Positions 38,740-45,835 of a stretch of DNA of 64,000 bases are shown piece by piece. Source of the stretch: Halomarina halobia (GTDB taxonomy: Archaea > Halobacteriota > Halobacteria > Halobacteriales > Haloarculaceae); NCBI RefSeq assembly GCF_029338575.1, contig NZ_CP119992.1:1612001-1676000 (forward strand), written 5' to 3'. Numbering within the stretch: position 1 is the first letter of the stretch; every line of letters begins with the position of its first letter. The notes beneath the pieces are model-generated. The model saw only the letters and a program-made list of their open reading frames with translations. It ran no database searches and was not told the DNA's origin. The translations under genes and the position numbers were made by a program.

Positions 38740-40179
38740 ATGCGAATTACAAAACCGGTACGTCGGTTGGGTGAATTAGCCGCGGATCTCTCGCTGAAAT
38801 ACGTGCCGAACCCGTACGTCCTCGTGATCATACTGACGGTAATCGCGTTCGCCGGCGCGCTCGGCGTCGGGGCGTCGCCGACGGAAGCGATGGACGCGTG
38901 GGCGGGCGGGGTGTGGACGCTCCTCGGCTTCATGGCGGCGTTCTCCGTGACGCTGATGATGGGAGACGCTATCGCGAAGTCGCCGACGGTCACCCGGTTC
39001 CTGGAACGGATCGCGGGGATACCGAACAGCGCGTTCACCGCGACGGCGTTCGTCTCGCTCGTCGCGATGTTCGCCGGGCTCATCTCGTGGGGGCTCGGGC
39101 TCATCGTCGGCGCGGTGATCGCAAAGCAGGTGGCGCTCCAGGGGAAGGAGCGGGGCCTGAAGCTCCACTACCCGCTACTGGCCGCCGCCGGGTACACCGC
39201 GTTGATGATCTGGCACTCCGGCCTCACCACCTCGAGCGGCCTCATCATGGCCGACCCGGCGCTCATCCCGGAGACGTTCCCCGAGTACGCCCGCGAGGGG
39301 ATCCCCCTCTCCGAGACGATCGGGAGCACCGTCAACATCGTCACGGTGGCGCTCCTGCTCGTCGTCGTCCCGCTCGTAATGGGTGCGCTTCACCCGAAGG
39401 AGGCGGGGAAAATCGTCGAACTGCCGGACGAAATCGCACGGGAGATGCGCGGCGAGAGGGTCGCGAGCGACGGCGGCGAGGTCGCTGACCCGACCGAAGT
39501 CGGCGACGAAACCGACGTCGATCGCGGTCCGACGCTCGCCGACCGACTCAACCGGTCGAAGGTGCTCGGCCTCGTCATCGCGGCCTTCCCGGCGTACTTC
39601 GTCGTCGACGCGTGGTTCATCAGCGGGAGCGGTCTGGCCAGTATCACCCTCGACAGCATCAACGCCTTCTTCGTCTTCTCCGCGATAGTGCTGTGGGTGA
39701 CCCCCCGACGCATCGTCGATCAGATGGAAGACTCCGTGGAGAACGTCGCCGGTATCATCTTCCAGTTCCCCTTCTACGCGGGTATCGCGGGGCTGCTGAC
39801 GGGAACGGCGCTGACGGCGACCATCGCGGGCTTCTTCGCGAGCATCGCGACGCCGGTAACGTGGCCCGTGATCGGCCTCATCAGCGCCGGCATCGTCAAC
39901 ATCTTCGTCCCCTCCGGCGGCGGGCAGTGGGTCGCGCAGGGGCCGATCCTGCTCGAGACCACCCAGCAACTCGGCATGCCGCTGTACACGGCCGTCGTCA
40001 TCGAGATGATGGGCGACCAGCTGACGAACATGATCCAGCCGTTCTGGGCGCTCCCGCTGCTCGCGCTGGCCGACCTCCGCGCCCGCGACGTCATCGGCTA
40101 CTCGACGGTGGCGATGCTCGCCGGGTTCGTCGTGATGGCGATCACGATGACCGTCTTCCTCGGCCTGCCGCACGCCTGA
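38740..40179 (+). CDS. Short-chain fatty acid transporter, AtoE type
   Basis: A 479-residue permease with about 11 transmembrane helices, matching the short-chain fatty-acid transporter family (AtoE, TIGR00366). Characteristic stretches are SLKYVPNPYVLVIILTVIAF, FAGLISWGLGLIVGAVIAKQ, IWHSGLTTSSGLIMA, FVPSGGGQWVAQGPI and QLTNMIQPFWALPLLA. A soluble acidic loop (about residues 215-265) lies mid-protein. It would import acids such as acetoacetate or butyrate, which the neighbouring acyl-CoA ligases could activate and the methylmalonyl-CoA enzymes partly process. Strong TATA and operator-like palindromes indicate regulated expression. Confidence 0.88.
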   Translation: MRITKPVRRLGELAADLSLKYVPNPYVLVIILTVIAFAGALGVGASPTEAMDAWAGGVWTLLGFMAAFSVTLMMGDAIAKSPTVTRFLERIAGIPNSAFTATAFVSLVAMFAGLISWGLGLIVGAVIAKQVALQGKERGLKLHYPLLAAAGYTALMIWHSGLTTSSGLIMADPALIPETFPEYAREGIPLSETIGSTVNIVTVALLLVVVPLVMGALHPKEAGKIVELPDEIAREMRGERVASDGGEVADPTEVGDETDVDRGPTLADRLNRSKVLGLVIAAFPAYFVVDAWFISGSGLASITLDSINAFFVFSAIVLWVTPRRIVDQMEDSVENVAGIIFQFPFYAGIAGLLTGTALTATIAGFFASIATPVTWPVIGLISAGIVNIFVPSGGGQWVAQGPILLETTQQLGMPLYTAVVIEMMGDQLTNMIQPFWALPLLALADLRARDVIGYSTVAMLAGFVVMAITMTVFLGLPHA

Positions 40180-40229
40180 CCCCGACCGTCGCGCCACCCC
40201 TCCGCCGCGCTCCCGTTCTCTCCGTCCTA

Positions 40230-40958
40230 CTATTCGAACTCGAACGCGTCCGCCGGCGCGACCGCGTTCCCCTCGGGTACCCGCCCCTCGGCGACCGCCA
40301 CCGTCCCCGTCGCCTCCGCGTCGGGAAACAGCAGCGACGCGCCGACGAGGAGCGGCGCGACGAGCCCCGCGACGACGGTCCCCGGTTCCGCCAGCGGGGC
40401 GCGAACCGCCACGCGGTCGTCGCTCGCGAGGGCCAGGCGACCGGCGACGCGACGGGCGGCGGCGAGTACCTCGCGGTGGGAGTGCGTCGCCGACGCGGCG
40501 CGGACGAGCGCCGCGTCGGGCGACACCGCGTCCGGCGGTTTCGTCGGGTTCTCGCTCCAGATGTCCCGCTCGAAGAAGGCGACGCTTGGGTCCTCAGGGG
40601 GACCGCCGTAGACGACGCGCTTCGTCGACGGCCCGGGGTCGTGCTCCTCGGCGCGCGCGAGTGGCGTGACGAGCGCGCGGTCCTCCACGTTCCGCGGCGG
40701 ATCGAAGCGGACCGCCGCGCCGAGCAGGCCCGCCCCGAGGAAGGCGAGGACGGCCTCCGGCGTCGGATCGTCCCCGACGGCGACGGTCGTCCCCTCGCGG
40801 ACCCCGAGGAGGCGCAGGAAGTTACCCGTCTTCCACGCGTTCGTACAGAGGCGGTGGTAGTCGTACTCCCGGCCGAGCGCCGGCGCGAGGAGGGCCGGCG
40901 CGTCGCTCCGACGCTCGCGGGCGAGGAGGTCGCCGAGGACCCGCGGGTGATCGTCCAT
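40230..40958 (-). CDS. Truncated ANL-type (AMP-binding N-domain) protein
   Basis: A 242-residue protein resembling only the front of an acyl-CoA synthetase: LGDLLARERRSDAPALLAPA, YDYHRLCTNAWKTGNFLRLL, then TVAVGDDPTPEAVLAFLGAG and LLGAAVRFDPP mimic the first lobe. The P-loop T-S-G-T-T-G-x-P-K is missing; the place is taken by ALVRAASATHSHREVLAAAR, which keeps the T-H-x2-V/L that normally follows it. The adenylate-binding and C-terminal domains are absent. Codon use is normal with no internal stop, so it looks expressed. It could be a regulatory relative rather than a debris gene. ATG 40958 chosen by fold start. Confidence 0.68.
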   Translation of the reverse strand: MDDHPRVLGDLLARERRSDAPALLAPALGREYDYHRLCTNAWKTGNFLRLLGVREGTTVAVGDDPTPEAVLAFLGAGLLGAAVRFDPPRNVEDRALVTPLARAEEHDPGPSTKRVVYGGPPEDPSVAFFERDIWSENPTKPPDAVSPDAALVRAASATHSHREVLAAARRVAGRLALASDDRVAVRAPLAEPGTVVAGLVAPLLVGASLLFPDAEATGTVAVAEGRVPEGNAVAPADAFEFE

Positions 40959-41297
40959 GCACCGCCTTCGCCGACGGCTGCCAAAGGTGACACGAGTCAG
41001 TGCCGACGCCGGGCGTGGTCGCGACCGTCGCGAGAGGGACAACACGACGTCGACGGGGCGAAGCCGTCCCACTGCTGGGCGCGGGAGTTCGAACCGTGGT
41101 CCCGCGTTACTCGGACACGACCGGTCGACGGTCTCCACCGATCAGACCGCGTTCGTGACAGCCGCCGGAGGCGTATCGTCGCGGACGATACCGGCACTCG
41201 CTGGCGGGAGGCGCGGCCTACGATTCACGGCAACGGGCGACGTTCTGTGAACCAGCTAGAGACGGTAACGACCGAGGAAGAACCGCTCGCGTCGCGG
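40959..41297. other. 339-bp gap without visible genes
   Basis: No frame shows haloarchaeal codon bias. GAGTTCGAACCG near 41083 looks faintly like a tRNA T-loop but no acceptor or anticodon stem can be drawn. The gap separates the truncated ANL gene from the 3' end of the surface-protein operon. Confidence 0.5.
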
Positions 41298-42374
41298 TCA
41301 CTGATCGAACACGAATCCGCCGTAACGGTCGTCGGTATCGGAGTCGGAGACGGAACTGTACCTCCCGCTCGGATCGTAGTAGTACACGATGTCGCCGTCG
41401 ATTACCGCGTAGAGTTCCCGTTCCGCATCGAAGATCACACGCCGATGGGTATCGATGGCGAGATCCACCACGTCCTCTAGCGACTGGAGCGAGACGAACC
41501 GCTCGCCGACCGCGGAGTCGAGCTCCCCCGACGAGATCCACTCGGCGTATCTGTCCCGCTGTAACTCCCGTTCGAGTGCGACGGGGTCGTCGAGACGGGT
41601 GAAGAGGACGCCCGTCGCCCCGCCGAGGACGAGCGCGACCCCACCGAGAACCCCCGGAAGCTGATATCCGAGACGGTTACGCTGTGGCACGACGACGGTT
41701 CGAGTCACCGGTGTGCTGTCGGCCTGTTCGATCGACGCCCGGTCGATGGAGTACCACCGTTCGGTGAGCTGAACGGGGACGGTTTCGCTCTCGGTCCCGG
41801 AGTACCGGGCCGTTTCGTATCCCACCTCCATCCGTAGCAGTACCTCCACCGAACCGGCGGTCCCGACGTCGTTCGTCACCGCACGAACGTTTCCGTACAC
41901 TCGACGCATGTCTACCGTCGCGTTCGTCGTCGCCGTACCGTTCGTCGGCCGCACCTCGTCGCTGGCGAGCACCCGCGTCTCCTCCCAGAAGACCTGCCCG
42001 TCACGCACACCCCGGACGACCAGCGCGAGCGACTGATTCACGCGCGTGGCTCCGGGGTCGGACGGCGAAACGGCGGTCCTGACGGACACTGTCGCCGTCG
42101 GCGTCGCGGACACGAAGTAGACAGGCTGATCGCGGACCGTGGTGCCCTCCGGGTAGAGCGTGTTGTTTTCGGTGACGACGGCGCTCGTGTGCAGATCCGA
42201 CCGCACGGACACCTGCTCGGTCGCGTCGGTCACCTCGGTCGTCGGGGGGTTCGTGTACAGCCACGCGGCGCTCCCGAGCGAGACGGCCCCGAGCACGCAG
42301 AGCCCGACGACGAGCGCCGGTCCGTGTCTCGCGACGAGCACCGCAACGCGACGGACGCCCTGGCGAGTCATCAC
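41298..42374 (-). CDS. DUF5305-like membrane protein of the SipW cassette
   Basis: A 358-residue protein with two hydrophobic segments: ALVVGLCVLGAVSLGSAAWL (about 20-39) and GYQLPGVLGGVALVLGGATG (about 237-256). The roughly 200 residues between them (starting TEVTDATEQVSVRSDLHTSA) are Thr/Val/Asn-rich beta-strand sequence, predicted outside the cell. A charged cytosolic domain of about 100 residues follows. I associate the pattern with DUF5305, a haloarchaeal family commonly seen beside SipW-type peptidases. A role as membrane anchor or assembly factor for the secreted fibre proteins is inferred from the operon. Its start overlaps the stop of the preceding gene by 4 nt. Confidence 0.72.
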   Translation of the reverse strand: MMTRQGVRRVAVLVARHGPALVVGLCVLGAVSLGSAAWLYTNPPTTEVTDATEQVSVRSDLHTSAVVTENNTLYPEGTTVRDQPVYFVSATPTATVSVRTAVSPSDPGATRVNQSLALVVRGVRDGQVFWEETRVLASDEVRPTNGTATTNATVDMRRVYGNVRAVTNDVGTAGSVEVLLRMEVGYETARYSGTESETVPVQLTERWYSIDRASIEQADSTPVTRTVVVPQRNRLGYQLPGVLGGVALVLGGATGVLFTRLDDPVALERELQRDRYAEWISSGELDSAVGERFVSLQSLEDVVDLAIDTHRRVIFDAERELYAVIDGDIVYYYDPSGRYSSVSDSDTDDRYGGFVFDQ

Positions 42375-42868
42375 GCGTCCACCGGCGCGCTCCGGTCTTG
42401 CGCCGTAACGGTGAGTCCCCGGGCGGACCCGTTCACGTGGAAGTACACGGTTTCCGTGGTGAGCGTGCTGTCGTCCGGGATCTCGATCTTCACGGTCTTC
42501 GTTTCCGTCTCACCGAGCGTGAAGACGGACTCGTTCCCGGTGTTATTACCGTCGACGACGAGGTCGCCGAGATGTTGTGAGTCGTCGCGGAGCGTCACGG
42601 TGACCGTGACGCTCTGTCCGAAGTAGTTTGTCACGTTTACGAGTGGGTCCGTCGAGTTGATGTGAACCGCCGGGGCGACGTCGAGCGAGTGGATGGCGTC
42701 CGGGTCGGACACGACGTCGGCGTCGGTCGACCGGGAGGCGTCGGCGCTATCGAACGCCGCCGTCGGGAGGCCACCGGTTCCGACCGCCACGACGAACGCC
42801 ACGCCGAACAGCACGGATAACCCGGGGCGGCGTCGGGGGCCACGCCGAGGTGTACCGCGGGCGCGCAT
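42371..42868 (-). CDS. Secreted beta-protein, minor partner in the SipW cassette
   Basis: A 165-residue protein with a signal peptide: basic RGTPRRGPRRRPG, hydrophobic LSVLFGVAFVVAVGTGG, then a likely cleavage near PTAAF-DS. The mature start DASRSTDADVVSDPDAIHSL shares S-R-S-x3-ADVV-x-D with the larger secreted protein of this operon (VSRSVSADVVTDD). The rest is beta-strand sequence with NSTDPLVNVTNYFGQ and repeated Asn-x-Thr/Ser sites suited to N-glycosylation. It probably is a second fibre subunit, perhaps a cap or base. ATG 42868 lies 2 bp after the peptidase stop; an ATG at 42898 is possible. Confidence 0.68.
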   Translation of the reverse strand: MRARGTPRRGPRRRPGLSVLFGVAFVVAVGTGGLPTAAFDSADASRSTDADVVSDPDAIHSLDVAPAVHINSTDPLVNVTNYFGQSVTVTVTLRDDSQHLGDLVVDGNNTGNESVFTLGETETKTVKIEIPDDSTLTTETVYFHVNGSARGLTVTAQDRSAPVDA

Positions 42869-42870
42869 CG

Positions 42871-43875
42871 TCACCGCCCCCAGCGCCGACGGAGCCATCT
42901 CGCCCGCGGCAGTCGGATCGGTGATCGACCATCGATACAGAGCGCGTACGCGCCGTACAGCGGAGCGAGCGTGAGAACGCTCGACACGGCCGCTGCCAGC
43001 ACGGCGTGAACGCGTTGGAGCGCCGCGAGCGTCTCCCCCGGCAAGACGGCGGGGTACTTGTACACGGTGACGTGCGCTCTGTGCGGACCGCGCTCCGCTA
43101 CGCCCGGAACCACCACGTCCAGCTCGACGGCGGACACGTTCCATCTCTGCGCCGTGATCGTCATCCCCTCGGTCGTGACGATCCGACGGGTGAGCGGCGT
43201 CTTCGCCACCCCAACGGTCAGGTGGTCCGTCTGCGACTCGCCGACAGTCACGACGCGCGGCGACGCCGACTGTCCGGTGATCGCCACGTAGGTCAGCGTG
43301 TGCGTGCTCCCCCCCAGCACGACGAGTCCCACGAGGACGAGACAGCTGGCCGCGAACAGCGGACGTATCACGTCCTCGTTACGGAGGAGCGAGCGGGTCG
43401 GACGGCGTGGCTCGCCACTCTGGTGAACGAACCAGGCGGCCACGAGCACCCCGACGAGCGACAGCGCGACCGGTCGATGCGTTCGAATCGCCCCGACGGC
43501 GTATCCGAACCCGGGGAGCGTCACGGGCCGTCCGTTCACGGTGAGGACGGTTCCGACGACGGCGTCCCGACGGACGTACGGGTGTCCGGCGGCCTGGTCG
43601 GTCGTCGGATTGTTATCCCCCTTCGTGACGAAGCCGTCGGCGGTGCGTCCCACGACCCGGTGGGTGACGTACTCGTCGCGCACCGACGATCGAAACACGG
43701 CGATGTCACCCGGACGGACCTCGCCCGCCGCGAGTACGAGGTAGCCATCCCCCCGTTCGATCGTGGGTTCCATGCTCTCCGAATAGACGTACGAGACGTG
43801 CACGGGAGCGGTCGCTGGCAACAGCACGAGCGCGGCGAGGACGCCGATCGCGACGACACCAGCGAGCGTACGCAT
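42871..43875 (-). CDS. SipW-type signal peptidase I (S26B) with extended C-terminus
   Basis: A 334-residue membrane protein. Signal peptidase boxes are clear: SESMEPTIERGDGYLVLAAG (catalytic Ser in S-x-S-M-E-P), THRVVGRTADG (His in place of the bacterial Lys, as in the ER/SipW class S26B), and FVTKGDNNPTTDQAAG (conserved Asp region). An N-terminal anchor helix (VVAIGVLAALVLLPATAPV) places the active site outside. Archaeal S26B enzymes average 150-250 residues; here an extra region from about 150 onward carries three more hydrophobic segments and a beta-rich extracytoplasmic part (TVGESQTDHLTVGVAKTPLT). Function: cleavage of the signal peptides of the operon's secreted proteins (inferred from context). 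Confidence 0.85.
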   Translation of the reverse strand: MRTLAGVVAIGVLAALVLLPATAPVHVSYVYSESMEPTIERGDGYLVLAAGEVRPGDIAVFRSSVRDEYVTHRVVGRTADGFVTKGDNNPTTDQAAGHPYVRRDAVVGTVLTVNGRPVTLPGFGYAVGAIRTHRPVALSLVGVLVAAWFVHQSGEPRRPTRSLLRNEDVIRPLFAASCLVLVGLVVLGGSTHTLTYVAITGQSASPRVVTVGESQTDHLTVGVAKTPLTRRIVTTEGMTITAQRWNVSAVELDVVVPGVAERGPHRAHVTVYKYPAVLPGETLAALQRVHAVLAAAVSSVLTLAPLYGAYALCIDGRSPIRLPRARWLRRRWGR

Positions 43876-43912
43876 AAACCGAGCGTTATGGATTACGGGC
43901 GAACCGTTCCGT

Positions 43913-44467
43913 TCACGCCGAGATCTCTAGCGTGCCCGAGAGGTTCGCCGTGCTGTCCAGTCCGACGGTGTCGACCACGACGACGACGTAGACCGTCTGC
44001 CCGGATCCGAGCGCCGAGACCGTGTACGTACTCTCTTCGCTGGCGGTACCCAGGAGCGAACCGGTGCTGTTGTACACCTGATACTGGATGTTCGCGCCGG
44101 TGTCAGTGTCGTTCGTCACGCCCGTGTAGCTGAACGTGAAGTCGTGGCTCTCCGAGTCGAGGTTCGTGACGTTGAACGCGTAGGTCGCGTTCCCGTTGTT
44201 CGGGTCACCGATCTCGAAGTGCGCGTCGGTGTTCACACCGCTCGCGGCCGCCCCGTTGGTGAAGTCGATCGTGAGCGCGCCGTTGCCGTCCTGATAGACC
44301 AGCCCGCTCGATCCGGCCTGCAGGGCGATGAGACCCACGTCGTCGGTGACGACGTCGGCGGAGACCGAGCGGGAGACGCTCCCGGTCGTGAACGCCATTG
44401 CACCGATCGTCGCCGAGACGACGAGCATCGCGACCGCCACTGTTCCGATTATTGTCTTTGAAGACAT
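43913..44467 (-). CDS. Secreted DUF1102/TasA-like putative fibre subunit
   Basis: A 184-residue protein. The signal peptide is KTIIGTVAVAMLVVSATIGA (about 4-23) with likely cleavage near AMAFTTGS. The mature part opens with SVSRSVSADVVTDDVGLIAL and is then almost all beta-sandwich: Gly, Thr, Asn and Val-rich strands such as NATYAFNVTNLDSESHDFTF and QTVYVVVVVDTVGLD. Size, low Cys/Lys content and location directly before a SipW-type peptidase match archaeal DUF1102/TasA-like (camelysin-like) proteins, of which a Pyrobaculum relative forms bundling pili by donor-strand exchange. It is the first gene of the operon and probably its most expressed product. Asn-x-Thr/Ser sites suggest glycosylation. 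Confidence 0.72.
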   Translation of the reverse strand: MSSKTIIGTVAVAMLVVSATIGAMAFTTGSVSRSVSADVVTDDVGLIALQAGSSGLVYQDGNGALTIDFTNGAAASGVNTDAHFEIGDPNNGNATYAFNVTNLDSESHDFTFSYTGVTNDTDTGANIQYQVYNSTGSLLGTASEESTYTVSALGSGQTVYVVVVVDTVGLDSTANLSGTLEISA

Positions 44468-44493
44468 TCACGTTTTCATGATTGTGCTACTAC

Positions 44494-44501
44494 TTGTAAA
44501 C
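44494..44501 (-). promoter_or_regulatory. Candidate promoter of the SipW cassette
   Basis: On the minus strand GTTTACAA lies about 33 bp before the ATG at 44467 in an A/T-rich stretch, giving a very short leader. A 3-codon frame (ATG AAA ACG TGA) sits within that leader. Confidence 0.4.
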
Positions 44502-44573
44502 TTCGGGCAGTACCAGTTAGTGAGAATGCGTCCAGTGGGGCGAGGTGAGCCGGACGGGCAGCCGGATCGGGGT

Positions 44574-45716
44574 TCAGAAGCTGTTCCGGATCCGCTCGAA
44601 GAAGCCCTCCTTCACGTCGATCTCCTCGCCGCCGGCCTCGGCGAAGGCCTCGAGCGCCTCGCGCTGCTCCCGGCTGAGCTGCTCCGGCGTGACGACCTGC
44701 ACCCTGACGAAGAGGTCGCCGTGGCCGCGGCGCTGGAGGCGGGGCATTCCCTTACCCCGGAGGCGGAACGTCTCGCCGCTCTGGGTGCCCTCGGGCACGT
44801 CCATCGACACCGACCCGTCGAGCGTCTCGAACGTCACCTCGTCGCCGAAGACCGCCTGCGGGAAGGAGATAGGCAGGCGGTAGAGCAGGTCGTCACCGTC
44901 GCGCTCGAACTCGGGGTGCGGTTCGATCGTGATCTCGATGAGTAGGTCGCCGTTCGGGCCGCCCCGTTCGCCCGGCGCGCCCTCGCCGTCCATGCGGAGC
45001 GTCTGCCCGTCGCGGATGCCCGCCGGCACCTCGACGGAGAGCGTCGCCTCGCGAAGGACGCGCCCGTCGCCGTCGCACGTCGAACACGTCTCGGCGAAGA
45101 GCGTCCCCTCGCCGCCGCACTGCCGGCACGTCTGGGACTGCTGGACGCGCCCGAAGGGCGTCTGCTGGACGCGCGTCTGCTGGCCGCGCCCGTCGCAGGC
45201 GGGGCAGGGCTGCGCGTCCGCGTCCGGCGGGTGCCCCCGGCCGTCGCAGTCGGGACAGCGCTCGGGCCGGGTGACCGTCATCTCCCGGCTCAGCCCGTGG
45301 TAGGCGTCCTCGAGGTCGATCGTGAGGCTCGTCTGGAGGTCCTGCCCCTGCCGCGGGCCGTCGCGCCGCCCGCCGCCACCGCCGAAGAACTGCTCGAAGA
45401 TGTCGTCGAAGGGACTCCCGGCACCGCCGCCCATGCCGCCGAAGGGATCGCCCCCGCCGCCCCCCGCGCCGTCGAAGCCGCCGCGCTTCTCCGCCTGCTC
45501 GAAGCGGTCGTGGCCCATCCGATCGTAGGCCGCGCGCTTCTGCTCGTCCATGAGCACCTCCTTCGCCTTCTTCACGCGCTTGAACTTCTCCTCGGCGTCC
45601 GGCTCGTCGCTCACGTCCGGGTGGTACTCGGCCGCCTTGCGCCGATAGGCCCGCTTGATCTCGTCCTCGTCGGCGTCGCGCGAGACGCCGAGCACCTCAT
45701 AGAAGTCCTCGCTCAT
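44574..45716 (-). CDS. dnaJ: Chaperone DnaJ (Hsp40)
   Basis: A 380-residue type I Hsp40 that stimulates DnaK's ATPase and delivers clients. The J domain begins DFYEVLGVSRDADEDEIKRA and contains HPD (YHPDVSDEPDAEEKF). A Gly-rich linker (GAGGGGGDPFGGMGGGAGSP) follows. Four zinc-finger repeats are CPDCDGRG, CPACDGRG, CRQCGGEG and CSTCDGDG, then the substrate-binding beta domain (VEVPAGIRDGQTLRMDGEGA). Everything essential is intact. Unusually, dnaK and grpE lie 4.5 kb away with several genes between, although all three are on the minus strand. Confidence 0.95.
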   Translation of the reverse strand: MSEDFYEVLGVSRDADEDEIKRAYRRKAAEYHPDVSDEPDAEEKFKRVKKAKEVLMDEQKRAAYDRMGHDRFEQAEKRGGFDGAGGGGGDPFGGMGGGAGSPFDDIFEQFFGGGGGRRDGPRQGQDLQTSLTIDLEDAYHGLSREMTVTRPERCPDCDGRGHPPDADAQPCPACDGRGQQTRVQQTPFGRVQQSQTCRQCGGEGTLFAETCSTCDGDGRVLREATLSVEVPAGIRDGQTLRMDGEGAPGERGGPNGDLLIEITIEPHPEFERDGDDLLYRLPISFPQAVFGDEVTFETLDGSVSMDVPEGTQSGETFRLRGKGMPRLQRRGHGDLFVRVQVVTPEQLSREQREALEAFAEAGGEEIDVKEGFFERIRNSF

Positions 45717-45835
45717 TCGTTGGAACGTCGTATGACGTTGTTACACTTCAAAAGAACGGAAGCGACTCACGTCAAGGTCGTTACAAAAAACGGGTTCAGG
45801 GAACGGTTTTCCCTACGGACGGCCCACGTGAACGC

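Noticed and set aside
41075..41110. tRNA-like GAGTTCGAACCG
   Set aside because: Only a T-loop-like heptamer is present; no acceptor, D or anticodon stem can be paired around it.
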